Of a DNA stretch of 64,000 nucleotides, positions 1-12,600 are shown one piece after another (the first letter of the stretch is position 1; each line of letters opens with the position of its first letter). The DNA comes from Pteria penguin (taxonomy: Eukaryota > Mollusca > Bivalvia > Pterioida > Pteriidae). The stretch covers positions 41,839,585 through 41,903,584 of the forward strand of contig CM068580.1 of NCBI GenBank assembly GCA_035048485.1, in the 5' to 3' direction. The translations under genes and the position numbers were made by a program. The notes beneath the pieces were generated by a model. That model did no database searches, was not told where the DNA came from, and was given only the letters and a program-made list of their open reading frames with translations.

Positions 1-185
1 TCGCAAACATGATTTATGAACAAACACATTCTTATCAAATAACTCTTCATATAAATAATCAATGACCGATCGGTTAATAAGGCTATAACACCCCACCCCC
101 ATTCCCTTTCCGACGTCACGGAGAATTAGATCAAAACAACGTAATGTTTGATTGTTTTGAAGGTGCAACATCTCCCTCCTCTTAC

Positions 186-209
186 CAGAGACATAGACTA
201 CTTTCTCTG
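186..209. mobile_element. Mini-palindrome insertion, copy A (24 bp)
   Basis: CAGAGACATAGACTACTT then TCTCTG. Flanked by CTCTTAC (179-185) and CTTTTAC (210-216), a 6/7 match. The right arm is shortened relative to copy E. Confidence 0.6.
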
Positions 210-216
210 CTTTTAC

Positions 217-1299
217 AAAATTTCTGGATTTTTCAAATCGGGAAGGGAAACAACCCAATGGGAAGTGAAACTTTGTTAAGAAAAGAACTGTCTATCCTCA
301 AAATTGCTGAAATGAAATTTGGGGTTTAGTTTACCGATAATCAGAACGGATGGTCTAACTCTGGGACACACCTTTTCGGATCTTACAAAACATACCACAC
401 GGTCACGGATTTATATACAGTCAACTGTAAATAGCTCTAACACAACAGGCTCATGTAAAATAGTTCAAGTTAAGTCTAGAAAGGGGCTGTAACTATACAT
501 ATAATGATCCGTGTTATTCTCCATTGTCTGAAACCCACGATCATACGCACTCTGCCAGCGCTCCTGTAAACGCAGTGAAATAGGCAAGGGGTTTCCGACG
601 ATGGTGGTTATCCGACTCGTTGATATCACTCTCACCCGACAACTGAGAACGTCAAAACAGAACAAGTCGGCGTAGGGCATGAAAATTATTTTTATAGTTG
701 AAAATGGATTCTTTTGTTGTATATGACCTTGCAAAGAAAAATGCTTCGTAAAGTATGGAAAACGTTTTCAAACTTGATGGATGCGTTTTGTTTTCTGTAT
801 TTTCTTTTTCATTATTGATTTACAAACTGTAACCTCCAAGACAACAAGAGTTGTCAGAAGAAACCGAAGTTCGCCGGTTATGGATGTTAATTTTCAAAGA
901 GAATAAGTGTTAGAAGCATATTACATGTATTCAGAAAATTGTGTTTCACTAGATAAAAGATATCTAAAAAGAAGTTATTGATCAAAATATCTCAAAGTCA
1001 ATGGCATGAGCAATTCTATAGCATTCGCTAAGTTTATTGAAAAATGGGTCAAAGGTCAAGGTTAAAGACACTAGGTCAAAAGTCATGGTATCAATTTAAA
1101 GCTATGGTCACGAGGAGGACCGGGGAGTCCTCCGTCTCCGGAAGGTCCAGCTGTTTGAGTCTTTTAGGAAAAAAAATCGCAAAATTTCATTCTCATAGGT
1201 CATCAGTTGCCGAATAATCGAAACGCGTTATGATGTTATTCATGTCTTTTCTAAACCTTGTTATTCTGGTTGTACTTGTGGTTCCTTTTTTACTGCAAT
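217..1299. other. No gene recognised
   Basis: Contains a more GC-balanced open stretch on the minus strand at 541-734 that cannot be assigned, and a segment at 1100-1300 shared with the repeat at 40440-40620. Confidence 0.5.
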
Positions 1300-1967
1300 A
1301 GCGTGCCATCCGTCGTTAACTTTTCACATATTCGACTTCTCTGCAGCCGCTTTACAGAATTTAACCAAACCTTACAGAAAGTATAAATACTGAAGGTCCT
1401 CTACTAAGTTTGTATCTATCGACCCGATCCGTGATCCAAGATGGCCGCAATGGCCTCCGATTGGTTAACACATTTTTAACCTATTCTTCACAACCGCTTC
1501 ACAAAATTTCAACAGACCTTCAAAAAGTAAGTAATCAAGATCCTCTACCAAGTTTATGTTTTTAAACTGGATCCATAATTCAAGGTGGCCGGCATGTGCT
1601 CTGATTGGCCGACATGTCGCCAAACCTGACATGAAGTAAATACTCAAGGTCATTTACCAAAATTGTCTCTTTTGACCTGATCCATCATCAAAGATGGTCG
1701 CCAAGCGCTCTGCTTGGCTGACATATTTTGAGACTTCTCATTAACCGCTTCATAGAATTTTACCATGTCTTGTAGAAAGTAAATACTCAAAGTCCTCGTC
1801 TAAAATTGTATCTTTCTACCTGATCCATCATCAAAAATGGTCGTCAAGGGCACTGATTGACGTATTTTCACCTTTTCATTATCAGCTTCACAGAAATTCA
1901 CCAAATCTTACAGGATATAAGTACTCAAGGTCTTCTACCAAATTGTATCTCTCTACCAGATCTGTAA
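1300..1967. repeat. Tandem array, about 148-bp unit (left part)
   Basis: Units carry CTTCACAGAATTTCACCAAA, AAGTACTCAAGGTCCTCTAC and GATCCATCATCAAAGATGG at about 1345, 1494, 1745 and 1885. The array resumes after the Helitron-like element at 4541. Confidence 0.8.
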
Positions 1968-4540
1968 TCAAACAAGAGGCCCAAGTGGGCCTATATCGCT
2001 CACCTGAGTACCTATATTATCAGTCATGCATGAAGGAAGAATTCATTTATTTTTGCATTAATGTGACTAAGTCAACACAGATGTTGAAAATATGTCAAAT
2101 TTTATTTCAGGCTAGAATTAAAAACAACATTTTTTGCACATCCATTCAGGTGATTTTGATATTAAGCATTTCCTTTGTCTCTGCAAGAAGTCATTCAGGG
2201 CAACAAGTTAGTCATTTTCTTTAGGTGGGGCCTTTTGTTGACTGATTTCAAGTCTGGGTCATGAACAACAATTGTTTCAAATATTGTCCAGATCTAACTT
2301 AAAATTGCCTAATTTCATATGTTGAGTGTTGAGAAACATCTAAAAACTTATTTAGATGTGTAAAGAAATGAAAAAAAAATTTTGACCACAGCTGGATTTG
2401 AACCGCTACTCTCCATATTTCAATTACCAAGTGGTATATGTACTATTGTGAGAACTGCTTTATAGACATGGTGGCATTATCTGTTAACCAATTTGGATGA
2501 AATTTACCAAATTGATAGAGGACTTTTAGTACTTCATGTATTCCATGTTTTATTAAAATCTTTCATGTGGTATAACAGCAGAAGTGAAAAATGTGATTGA
2601 ATTGTTCCTATACACCCTCATTTGGAAGTCTTAAAAAATTCATAGAAAATCCAAAAATTGAGATATTGACAAAATTCTTTCAAAGTAACAATCCTTACCA
2701 TAATTATGATCACAATAGTCCATAAGAAATCATCATTATCAATTAACTAGGAAATATGACACTTTTTTCTGCATTGAATCACCAAGTCCAAAGAAATGTG
2801 GAAAAAAATTCTAAAATTTGATTTTGGAAGGGAACCAAAATGACAATACATCTTCACTCATCCCTCTAGATCATTTCTATGCATTCTGTTTGTCTCTGTA
2901 TACAGCCCGTATGAAAAAGAATATTGTTAAACGAGGGAACTCTTTTGTGACCTACTCTTGACTATGGTGGCGCCACCTGTAAAGAGGTCTGGACGAAAAC
3001 AACAGAATTTGAAGAGGATCATAAGTGACTTATTTCTACCAAGATTTATTAAAATCCTTCAAACAGTTTTTTTTAAAAAGTTTAAAATGTGAAAAATGGC
3101 CAACCCCCCCCCCTTTTTTTTTTTGGAAGTCTTAAACGTAAAATTCCTAATTTCATATGTTGAGTGTTGAGAAACATCTAAAAACTTATTTAGATGTGTA
3201 AAAAAAAAAAAAAAATTTTTTTGACCACAGCTGGATTTGAACCGCTACTCTCCATATTTCAATTACCAAGTGGTATATGTACCATTGTGAGACCTACTTT
3301 TAGACATGGTGGCATTATCTGTTAACCAATTTGGATGATCCGCACAAAAAACAAAACCTTTGAAAAGGACTATGAGTACTTGCATCCTACCCAGTTTTAT
3401 CACAATCCTTCAAGTTGTTCTGTAGATCAAGTTGAAGATATGAAAAATTGTCCCCCCCCCCCCCCCCCCCCTTTTCTTGGAAGTCTTAAAAAATTCATAA
3501 AAAATTCAAAAATCGAGATATTGAAAAAATTCCTTCACACCAGCATTCCTTACCATAGAAATGATTAAATGAAACCAAATGAATGCATCAATGTTTACTA
3601 AAAGAAAATAATAACTCTTTAATGCATTAAAATAACAAAGTCCAAAATAAAAATGAAAAAACGTCAAAAATTTGATTTCGGAATGGAACCAAAAAATATC
3701 AACACTTCTTCCCATATGCCTTTATCTCATTCCTATGCAGTCGGTTTGTCGCTGTATGCACCCGATCTGAATAAGAAGTTTGTCAAAGGAGGGTACCCTC
3801 TGTGACCTACTTTTGTCTGTGGTGGTGCCACCTGTTCATGGATCCTGACAAAGATGACCACATTTGTCGGGGACCTTGAGTATTTGATGCATGCCAAGTT
3901 TCATTGAATTCCAGCAAGTGGTTCCGAAGAAAAAGTTCAAACTGTGAAATGTTTACACCAATTATCCCCCCCCCCCTTTTTCTTGAAAGTCTTAAAAAAT
4001 TCATAAAAAATCCAAAACATAAAATATTAAAAAATTTTCTTTGCAGTAGTATTTCTTACCATCAATATGATCAAATTAAACCAAATTAATGCATCAATGT
4101 TTACTAAAAGAAAAAAATAGCTCTTTTCTGCATTAAAATTACCAAGTACAAAAAAACGTCAAAAAAACGTCAAAAATTTGATTTCGGAATGGAACCAAAA
4201 ATAACAACACTTCTTCACACATCCCTCTAGATCATTCCTATGCATTTGGTTTGTCTCTGTATGCCCCCGGTCTGAAGAAGAAGTTTGTCAAAGGAGGGTA
4301 CCCTCTTTGACCTACTTTTGCCTGTGGTGGCACCACCTGTTGATGAATCTGGACGAAAAACAACAACACTTGTAGGGGACCATGAGTACTACATGCTTAT
4401 CAAGTTTCATCAAATTCTGTTCAGTGGTTCTGGAGAAGAAGTCGAAAATGTGAAAAGTTAACGACGGACGACGGACGGACGGACGACGGACGGTGATTGA
4501 TCACAATAGCTCACTTGAGCCTTTGGCTCAGGTGAGCTAA
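1968..4540 (+). mobile_element. Helitron-like non-autonomous element (about 2.6 kb)
   Basis: It opens TCAAACAAGAGGCCCAAG with a small GGCCC/GGGCC hairpin, and ends with a GAGCC/GGCTC stem-loop (4508-4538) followed by CTAA, fitting the Helitron 5'-TC / 3' hairpin-CTRR layout. The inside is made of repeated blocks (for example 2290-2520 again at 3150-3340) with poly-C tracts at 3104, 3454 and 3967. An ACGG-rich tract lies at 4463-4493. No coding capacity was seen. It lies within a tandem array whose units resume right after it. Confidence 0.75.
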
Positions 4541-4750
4541 AAAGGCAGCCAAGGGCTATGATTGCTTGACATAATTTTTTGTTTCTTTTCAGTATCATCA
4601 AACTTTTCAGGAAGTAATTCATCATTCAAGATGGCTGACAAGATTGGCTGATGTATTTTTCGACTTCTTTTCATTAACTGCTTCACAGAATTTCACCAAA
4701 TCTTATAGAAAGTAAGTACTCAAACTTTTCTACCAAAATTGAGTTGTCAT
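4541..4750. repeat. Tandem array, about 148-bp unit (right part)
   Basis: Continues the 1300-1967 array (CATCATTCAAGATGGCTGAC, CTTCACAGAATTTCACCAAA) beyond the Helitron-like insertion. Confidence 0.75.
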
Positions 4751-5233
4751 TTGTTTGTGAATAAGCAAATTGTGCTCAGGTGAACCTTGTCATGCCTAGG
4801 GCAATTGAAACTCATCACCCTTTACTTGTGTCTGCATGACCAACCAACAAAAGGACATCTTGAGTACTGCTACTTGTCGATTATCATGACACACTACTTT
4901 TACAAAGATAACTTACAAGTCAGATATCACAGTTTATTTTGCATTAGAACAGATTAAACTGTACTGGCTACTACTGTAAAATATGTACATGTATATACTA
5001 TCAGACTCTTGATTGAAAATCAAGCACTCTTGAATCAAATTAATAGCATTCCTTCATTACAACAATTACCACTAGTCCATTTACTGAGTTATTTATATTT
5101 GTGATGAGCATTTGGTCACAGCAAACATACAATTTAACTACAACCAGTATGATCATACCGAGTATTGCTAAAATAATATTCGTCCCTACCCATCATCACC
5201 ACTGACTTAACAGCAATTCTCAGTCAAAGTAGA

Positions 5234-5504
5234 TTGATTGAATATTGTTTTATGTCAACCCACGATTATTTCACTTATATGGTGACGGCATCTACCTGAT
5301 GCACTACATACAAATTTAGACCTTTGCAACAGACCCATTCTAAGCAGTGACTGATCTTTTACGTGCCACGCCTACCGTGACATGGGATCTTGGTTTTTAC
5401 TGTCTCATCCAATAGACAGAACACTGGTGTGCCCAGGGCAGGAGTCGAACCCGGGACCTCTCGATCATGAGCTGAGTACCTTATCCACTCCGCCACATCG
5501 GCTA
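5234..5504 (-). mobile_element. tRNA-derived SINE, family 2, copy 3
   Basis: Reverse orientation: B-box complement GGAGTCGAACC at about 5440, body GATCTTTTACGTGCC, and TGATTGA tail at the left. Flanking CAGTCAAAGTAGA and CAGTCAAATAGA look like a target duplication. Confidence 0.8.
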
Positions 5505-6050
5505 CAGTCAAATAGAAGAAATGCTTATATATATATTGAATCATATTATCGGTATTGCAGATTAATTCCATAGCCATGCAAGAGAAACTTGATCTGTTAC
5601 AAATCACAATGAGGATTCACAACAACACTCATCTCATTATCTCTAAAGATCACAGAAGAAAGTCTAGAAAACTGATTTTTTACAAAGGGCAGTAACATTT
5701 TTAAAAGTACGTCACCATTACTAAAGTCAAACCTGATCTTTACAAAAAACAATAATTGTTGTGAAAATAAAATGATCATCACGAAAATCGATCTTGATCT
5801 GTTTCTCATAATACATGTAATTAAACTCTGTACTCAACTCCTTCCCTGTAAATGACGACAGAGAAAAGAAAAGCACTAATAAGACTTCAAAGCAATTTCT
5901 GTTTGTTTGTTACGAAATAATACATATATCTATACTTTAACTTTAATTTTTCCTATTATTACTGGTTTTTTTATTTTATCTTTAACAAAATATACAAGGT
6001 TGTTTTACTAATGTAAACTCAAAAGTGATGAAATCTCTGAATTAAATGCA

Positions 6051-6056
6051 TTTATT
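6051..6056 (-). terminator. Candidate FBXW9 polyadenylation signal
   Basis: TTTATT on the plus strand reads AATAAA on the minus strand, 545 bp past the stop codon. Confidence 0.3.
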
Positions 6057-6600
6057 GATGGTTAAATTCAACATTTCACAACACTTATTTAAGAACGTAT
6101 TAACAATCAGTTTACAGAAACAAATACAAAATAAATTTTGGACATAGATTAATGTTTGTCACATGTACATACATATATATAGGAGATAAACTGAAGTTTC
6201 ATCCTTTTTAAATATATTTTTAAATATATATGTACACTTTCTGTTACATAAATCATGAGATTCATTTTATAGCCTAGACTGAATTATTATTAATTCAATA
6301 ATTAACTAGAATCAATTCTAGGAATGTCATTCCTGAGTAAATCAAGCCACAAATAACTACAAAATACTTCATAAACTAGTCGTACAATATATATATCAAT
6401 AGTAAACATATCACAGAACTATAACTCACCAATACTTTGGTGTAAAATACCTGGCAGCTCATGACTGGAATAAAACTGTAAGTGTTTAATATAAACTGAC
6501 CTACATGTACTTGTGACAGTTATTGTGTGTTTTAAACCAGAGACTGTCAAGATGGCCACCAGATACCCTGCTAAGATCAGGACCAGCCATCTTTGTTAGA

Positions 6601-9600
6601 TCAGGATGGATTCTTTGGCATCCATATTCCTACGCATGTGTCACTGCCTGCACTCACCAACACTTTGTTTTGGTGGTATATCTGTAAAAAAACACAACAA
6701 AAAAAACCCCAATAACGAGGTACACCATAAAATTGTATCCCATCATTTTCATTTTACATGTAAATTACAAATTAACTAGTGTAACTTAAATGTGGCATTC
6801 ATAACACTGTCTACAATGTAGCAGACATACATGAGTCCATGAAAATCAGAGGTGAGACCAAGTGCCTGGGAGGAGTACCGGTAAGTCTCTCCTGTCAAAG
6901 GTGAGACCAAGTACCTGGGAGGAATACCGGTAAGCCTCTCATATCAGAGGTGAGACCAGGTGCCTGTGAGGCGTAAGCATCTCCTCTTTGGCTAGTTATG
7001 CTCACAAAAACATTCTGATCAAAAATCAGAGGTGACACCAGGTGCCTGTGAGGAGTGTCTTCCATTTGGTTACCTACACCAACCAATCATATACACGACA
7101 AAAATATTTCAACACTGTACACATGAGGTGAATGCTGATCAACAATACATAGAGCCACAGCCATAGAATATCAGGACAAGGGTATCATGTCAATGAAGTC
7201 AACCTCTTTGTAAGAATATGCCTGGACTACCAACGCCAACACATACACATCAAAATTTCTTGTGAACAATAAATGTATTCAAATTATTCACTGTACTTAT
7301 TTTCACGTACGCAAATTTTAGTGCAAAATCCGAGATATGTCATATGGTCATGAATTAGCAGGACTGATGACTTGGATATATTTGTATCAGCTTATTTCTG
7401 TAGTAGTGCACAAAGGACAGCACTAGCTCCACTAAAATATGAATCCTGCTTACCTAAGTACACATATAGGTATGATAAAATAATGTGTAATTAAAGAGCA
7501 TTGCTGTTGCGATACATCTACACTAGCATCCTTCTCCGTAAGACTATATAAGATATACCTACCCTTGCAACTTCTGCATTGTGAGATGTGATGGTATGTA
7601 TCACACCTGGATTTCGATTAGGTTCAAGGACTTTTATTGTCTTATCTGTAGAACAGGTATAGAGGGCGCCAGGAGTGTATATAATCCCAGTTGCCTTACC
7701 AGTGTGTCCCACATCATATGTCTGTCAATAAGACACAAGTTACAGACACGTTGTAAGTTACAATACATGTACTCAATTTTTTTTTGTTTTACTAATTTCA
7801 AAATGGCAACATCCAATGTCTTCAACTCTAATGCTACTAAAGTAAGAACCATGGTTGGTTTACATTTTTTATAATGAATACATTTTTATACTAGAATTAG
7901 CACTAACTGAATATTTTCCAATTTATAAAATTGTTTTTTAACTTGTGAGCTCACACAGTATATTTGAAAATGCATTTGAAGCTGAAAATTCATTAAAAGC
8001 TTACATCAAAAGAGGTCAAGATTACAGCTGAAAAGCTTACATCAAAAGAGGATAACGGCTTACTTGTACAAATTCAAACTGTCCCAGAGTAGCATCATAA
8101 AGATGAATCTTTCCTTCTTTATCACCTATCCATAATTGCTGATATCCAAATGACAAATCCATGGAATAATTTTCAAGCTGAAAAATATATAGTTTTTATA
8201 TAGCTATTTCAATTAATGAATGAGAACTCTGCTTAACCCTTTAGATTTCTACCAAAAGGAGAAAATGTCCATCTATAACAATGAAAGGATTAAGAAATGG
8301 TGCTTCCACAGTTCGTATGAGAACATGACATGAACTGGATTTTCAAGTGTTACATCTATGACGTCATAAACAACTATGCAATTTGTTGGAGTTCTATTGG
8401 ACCTCAAAAGAGGTCATCAAAATGATTCGAGGAGGGTGAATGACATTGAGCTCTGTTAATTCTGATGCTCAAATCATCGTTTTACTCCTATGACGCCATT
8501 TCTTTGATGCATTTTCTAAAAATCAATCCAAGGTGTTTCAGCTGTGGTGGAGGGCCATCCAAGGAGAAACATGTTCAGTTTCATTAATCAAAATGGCATT
8601 GTTTAAGGTACATTACAGAGTAGCACCAAAAATCCATGTCAAAAGGGTAAAGGAGTGGGGGTTTCTTGCTTCACATGTCCAAAATAAAGATTTTTTCCTG
8701 CTTATAGAATTGAAATAAACACTACATAAATGTGATTTATCATAGTATATTTCGGACATCAAACTTGGATCCCAATGAAACTCCACAATGGAAAAGATTA
8801 AAAAACAATAGGCAGACAATAAATACAATTGCATTAGGTGATAGGTCAATTATTTGTTACTGGTTTTGCATCTATTGCATCAATGTTCACATTCAAGTGT
8901 TGATATGAAAGTACATGTACTTAGTCTGCATGTCTGCAAGTATGACATGACACTTTTGATAATGAGAATTCAGAATTCATAAAGAAGATTTCTGAAATCA
9001 TAAAAAGAGAATTTTCATAAGGAAGAATTTTCAGTTACAACAAAATCAGTTTGTACTTATCTTTAACACATTCAACAGAAATTCTAAGAGTAATACATTT
9101 GTATTTCCTTCTTATCTTGCAAACTTAAGTCAAACAGATGCCAGAACACCTTGATAATAATTCTACTAAACCAATGATAACAACCTTGATAGAGAACAAA
9201 GCACTGCTAGTATACTAGTATTAGGACTTAGACATTCTATTAGAAATTTTTATTTCACATTTCTCCGGTCATTCAACATCAATGAACATTAGAGCAGTAG
9301 AACTAGAGTGTCTGGATACTTACATTTATCGTTTTGTAGACATGCCCTGCCCTCCTGTCAAATATAGACACTGTTTTATCTTCGCTACCAGTGATGATAT
9401 ACTTGTCATCAGCTTTCACACACAGCACAGGCCGTCTGTGGCACCTTTTCTTAGTGACTTCACCTGTGCGTGTGTCAATCATGTAAATTTGTTTATCATA
9501 GCCCGCTCCTATCACTAAGTTCTCCTCCATGTGTAAACTTAGGATCGCTGACCTGCATCTGAGAGAATGGAAAAACAATACTATATAAAGCTATTATAAC

Positions 9601-12600
9601 AGGTATTAAAACTCTTACTCATATTCAAGAAGTAAAAGTAAGGCAAGTGTTGAAATGTAGGTCAGTGACCTTGGTGTAATTTGAAAGGGCTTTATTAGTG
9701 GAGTATGCATGCCAATATGCTAATATGAAGTCTCTATCATGGTTCTCTCATAGTTGTAACGTTATGGCAAAAGATAAAATTGGCAATAGACAGACAAACA
9801 AACAAACAGACAGTCAGACATGTAAAAAAATACGTCCCTGATCTAGTGATCCAAGGGCATAAAAATGATTAAAGTTTATTACAATTTCTAGATAAAATCT
9901 AAACTACAGTCCCTAATTTGCAAACCACCTCAGAGTTTATAGGAAGTTTATTTAGTATGAAATTAAAAACAGAGTATCAGTGAAAGTGATGGATACTCCC
10001 CAAATGGCAATAATACTTATAATGCAGGAAACTGATGACACTTGAAATTCATATACAAAAAAATCAGTAAAACTGATGGATGATCCAAGAAGCACAACAA
10101 TAATGAAAGAAATACATGACTCAATATATAGGAAATCATTGCATAAATAGATGATGATTTCAAATCTCAATGTAACCAAAGTGCTCAGAGTGTAAATGCA
10201 AGAGATTTAAAGAATCTAACATTGATCTTAACCTTCATCCAAAAGCATCCTGTAAAACATTTGGATGAAGTATGATCAAATTCTGATGAAAAGTGTAGGA
10301 AACATAAGTATTTCATGGTACTTTAAGTCCTCATTAATAAGTGACCTTGACCTTTCAGAAATGACTGAGTAAACTTTGTCAAAAAGCCCTTAATCTAAAT
10401 AACATTTTGGTGAAGTATGATCAAATTCTGATGAAAGGTGTAGGAGATATAAGTACCTCATGGTATTTTAAAGTGCTATAAGAATGTTCATAATTTTTCT
10501 ATACAATGTGCGTACCTACAAGTACACAAGTTGCTGACAAAAATGTATACTGCTGCTTGACTCCAGTCACAAGATATATAAAATACTCAATAAACAGCTA
10601 GATGGATTTTTTTTCAATCCTTAATCTCTGTAATATGTGAAGTCAGAAGTTGTACAAATGCTACTTTTCCTTGGGTTTTAATTATGATGTTAATGTTTGC
10701 ATCGCGACGTCACAGTAAAATGACGTTAAAAGTTGTACAACAAATTAACAGGAAGCCTTTATTTTACTCGTGTGTTCCTGTAAAATCGGGCAAATGGATA
10801 TTTGCATATATCTCTCAGAGAAATAATGAAGGAGATGGAGCAGTAATTTTTATGAATTTTATATTAATTCAATCAGGATTTTAAGAAAATGCAAAATACA
10901 CCAGCATTCTAACAGTACTTTAAGTCATACTTAATAAGTGACCTTTAACTTTCAGAAATGACCTTAAGTGACCTTGGTCCAAAAGCCTTCAACCTAAATA
11001 CCATTTTGGTGAAGTATAATCAAATTCTGATGAAAGTTGTTGGAGATATAAGTACTTCATGGTATTTTAAGTCATACTTAATAAGTGAACTTGACCTTTC
11101 AGAAATGACTGAGTGATCTTTGTCCAAAAGCCCTTAACCTTAATAATATTTTGGTGAAGAATAATCAAATTCTGATGAAAGGTGTATGAGATATAATTAC
11201 TTCATGGTATTTTAAGTCATACTTAATAAGTGACCTTGACCTTTCAGAAATGACTGAGTGATCTTTGACCAAAAGCCCTTAACCTTAATAATATTTTGGT
11301 GAAGAATAATCAAATTCTGATGAAGGGTGTAGGAGATATAAGTACTTCATGCTATTTTAAGTCATAGTAAATAAGTGACCTCGACCTTTCAGAAATGACC
11401 TTGAGTGATCTTTGTCCAAAAGCCCTTAACCTAAATAACATTTTGGTGAAGAATGATAAAATTCTGATGAAAAATGTAGGAGATATAAGTACTTCATTGT
11501 ATTTTAAGTTATAGTTAATAAATGACCTTGACCTTTCAGAAATGACCTTGAGTGACCTTTGTCGAAAAGCCTTCAACCTATAAAATTACATTTTGGTGAA
11601 GTATGATCAAATTCTGATGAAAGGTGTAGCAAGTACATCATGGTATTTTAAGTCATAGTTAATGAGTGACTGACCTTTCATAAATGACCTTGAGTGACCT
11701 TTGTCCAAAAGCCCTTAACCTAAAGAACATTTTGGTGAAGTGAGATCAAATTCTAATGAAAGGTATAGAAGATATGAACTCGGATGGATGGACAGACAGA
11801 CAGACAGATGCATGGACACGACAGCGAATATATGCTCCTTCGAATTTTTTTGCATAAAAGCACCATTATAATTATTACTTTATTTTTGTATAAGAAAAAG
11901 CTGATCAAAGACAGAGGAATTTGTTGATATAATCCATATTTTGCTCACTAACCCATTTTCTCAATCACTTCGACAAAATTTTTGAAATCAACAGATTCCC
12001 CTATGGAAAAATACCTTTCCCCCTAATTGCTTTCCATAACACGGAAACAATGATTTAAGGTAATTAAAGATATGTGTTGAATATTTTTCTTGTCAAGCAA
12101 ACTTCCAGAGAATAAGCCACACTGGTAATTACATGTTACACTGAATGTTAAAATGCAATGTAAACCAGGCATAGATCACACACAAATGAAAATTTCAACT
12201 CACTTGTACTTGGATAATTCAGTACAACCAGTAGCCACATCCCATGTCTTGATATATGTATCCCATGATCCTGTGCACAATATATCACGGTCATCATCAG
12301 ATGCGATAGACCAAATCCATCCCTAGCAGCCAACAAAATGAGAAAAATAAGTACTAATATACAAACTACAAGTATTCTTTCCGTGACTTGGGTAAGCTTG
12401 TAACTATGAATAATTTCTTAGGTAGCAAGCCTTCTGAAAGTACTGCCGAAACACAACATGTTTCCTACCAATTCAAGAACACAACATGTTTCCTACCAAT
12501 TCAAGCAAATTTTAAACTAAAAAAAGGTCAACTTCGACATCAAATTCAGCTCTTGTGACTTTGACATTTGAACTCAAAATCAATATGCATTACGTCTTAT

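Noticed and set aside
465..734. Possible exon on the minus strand (LQERWQSAYDRGFQ) with an alternative frame after a CAG at about 644
   Set aside because: Two frames are open, neither matches a family I recognise, and no neighbouring exon was found.
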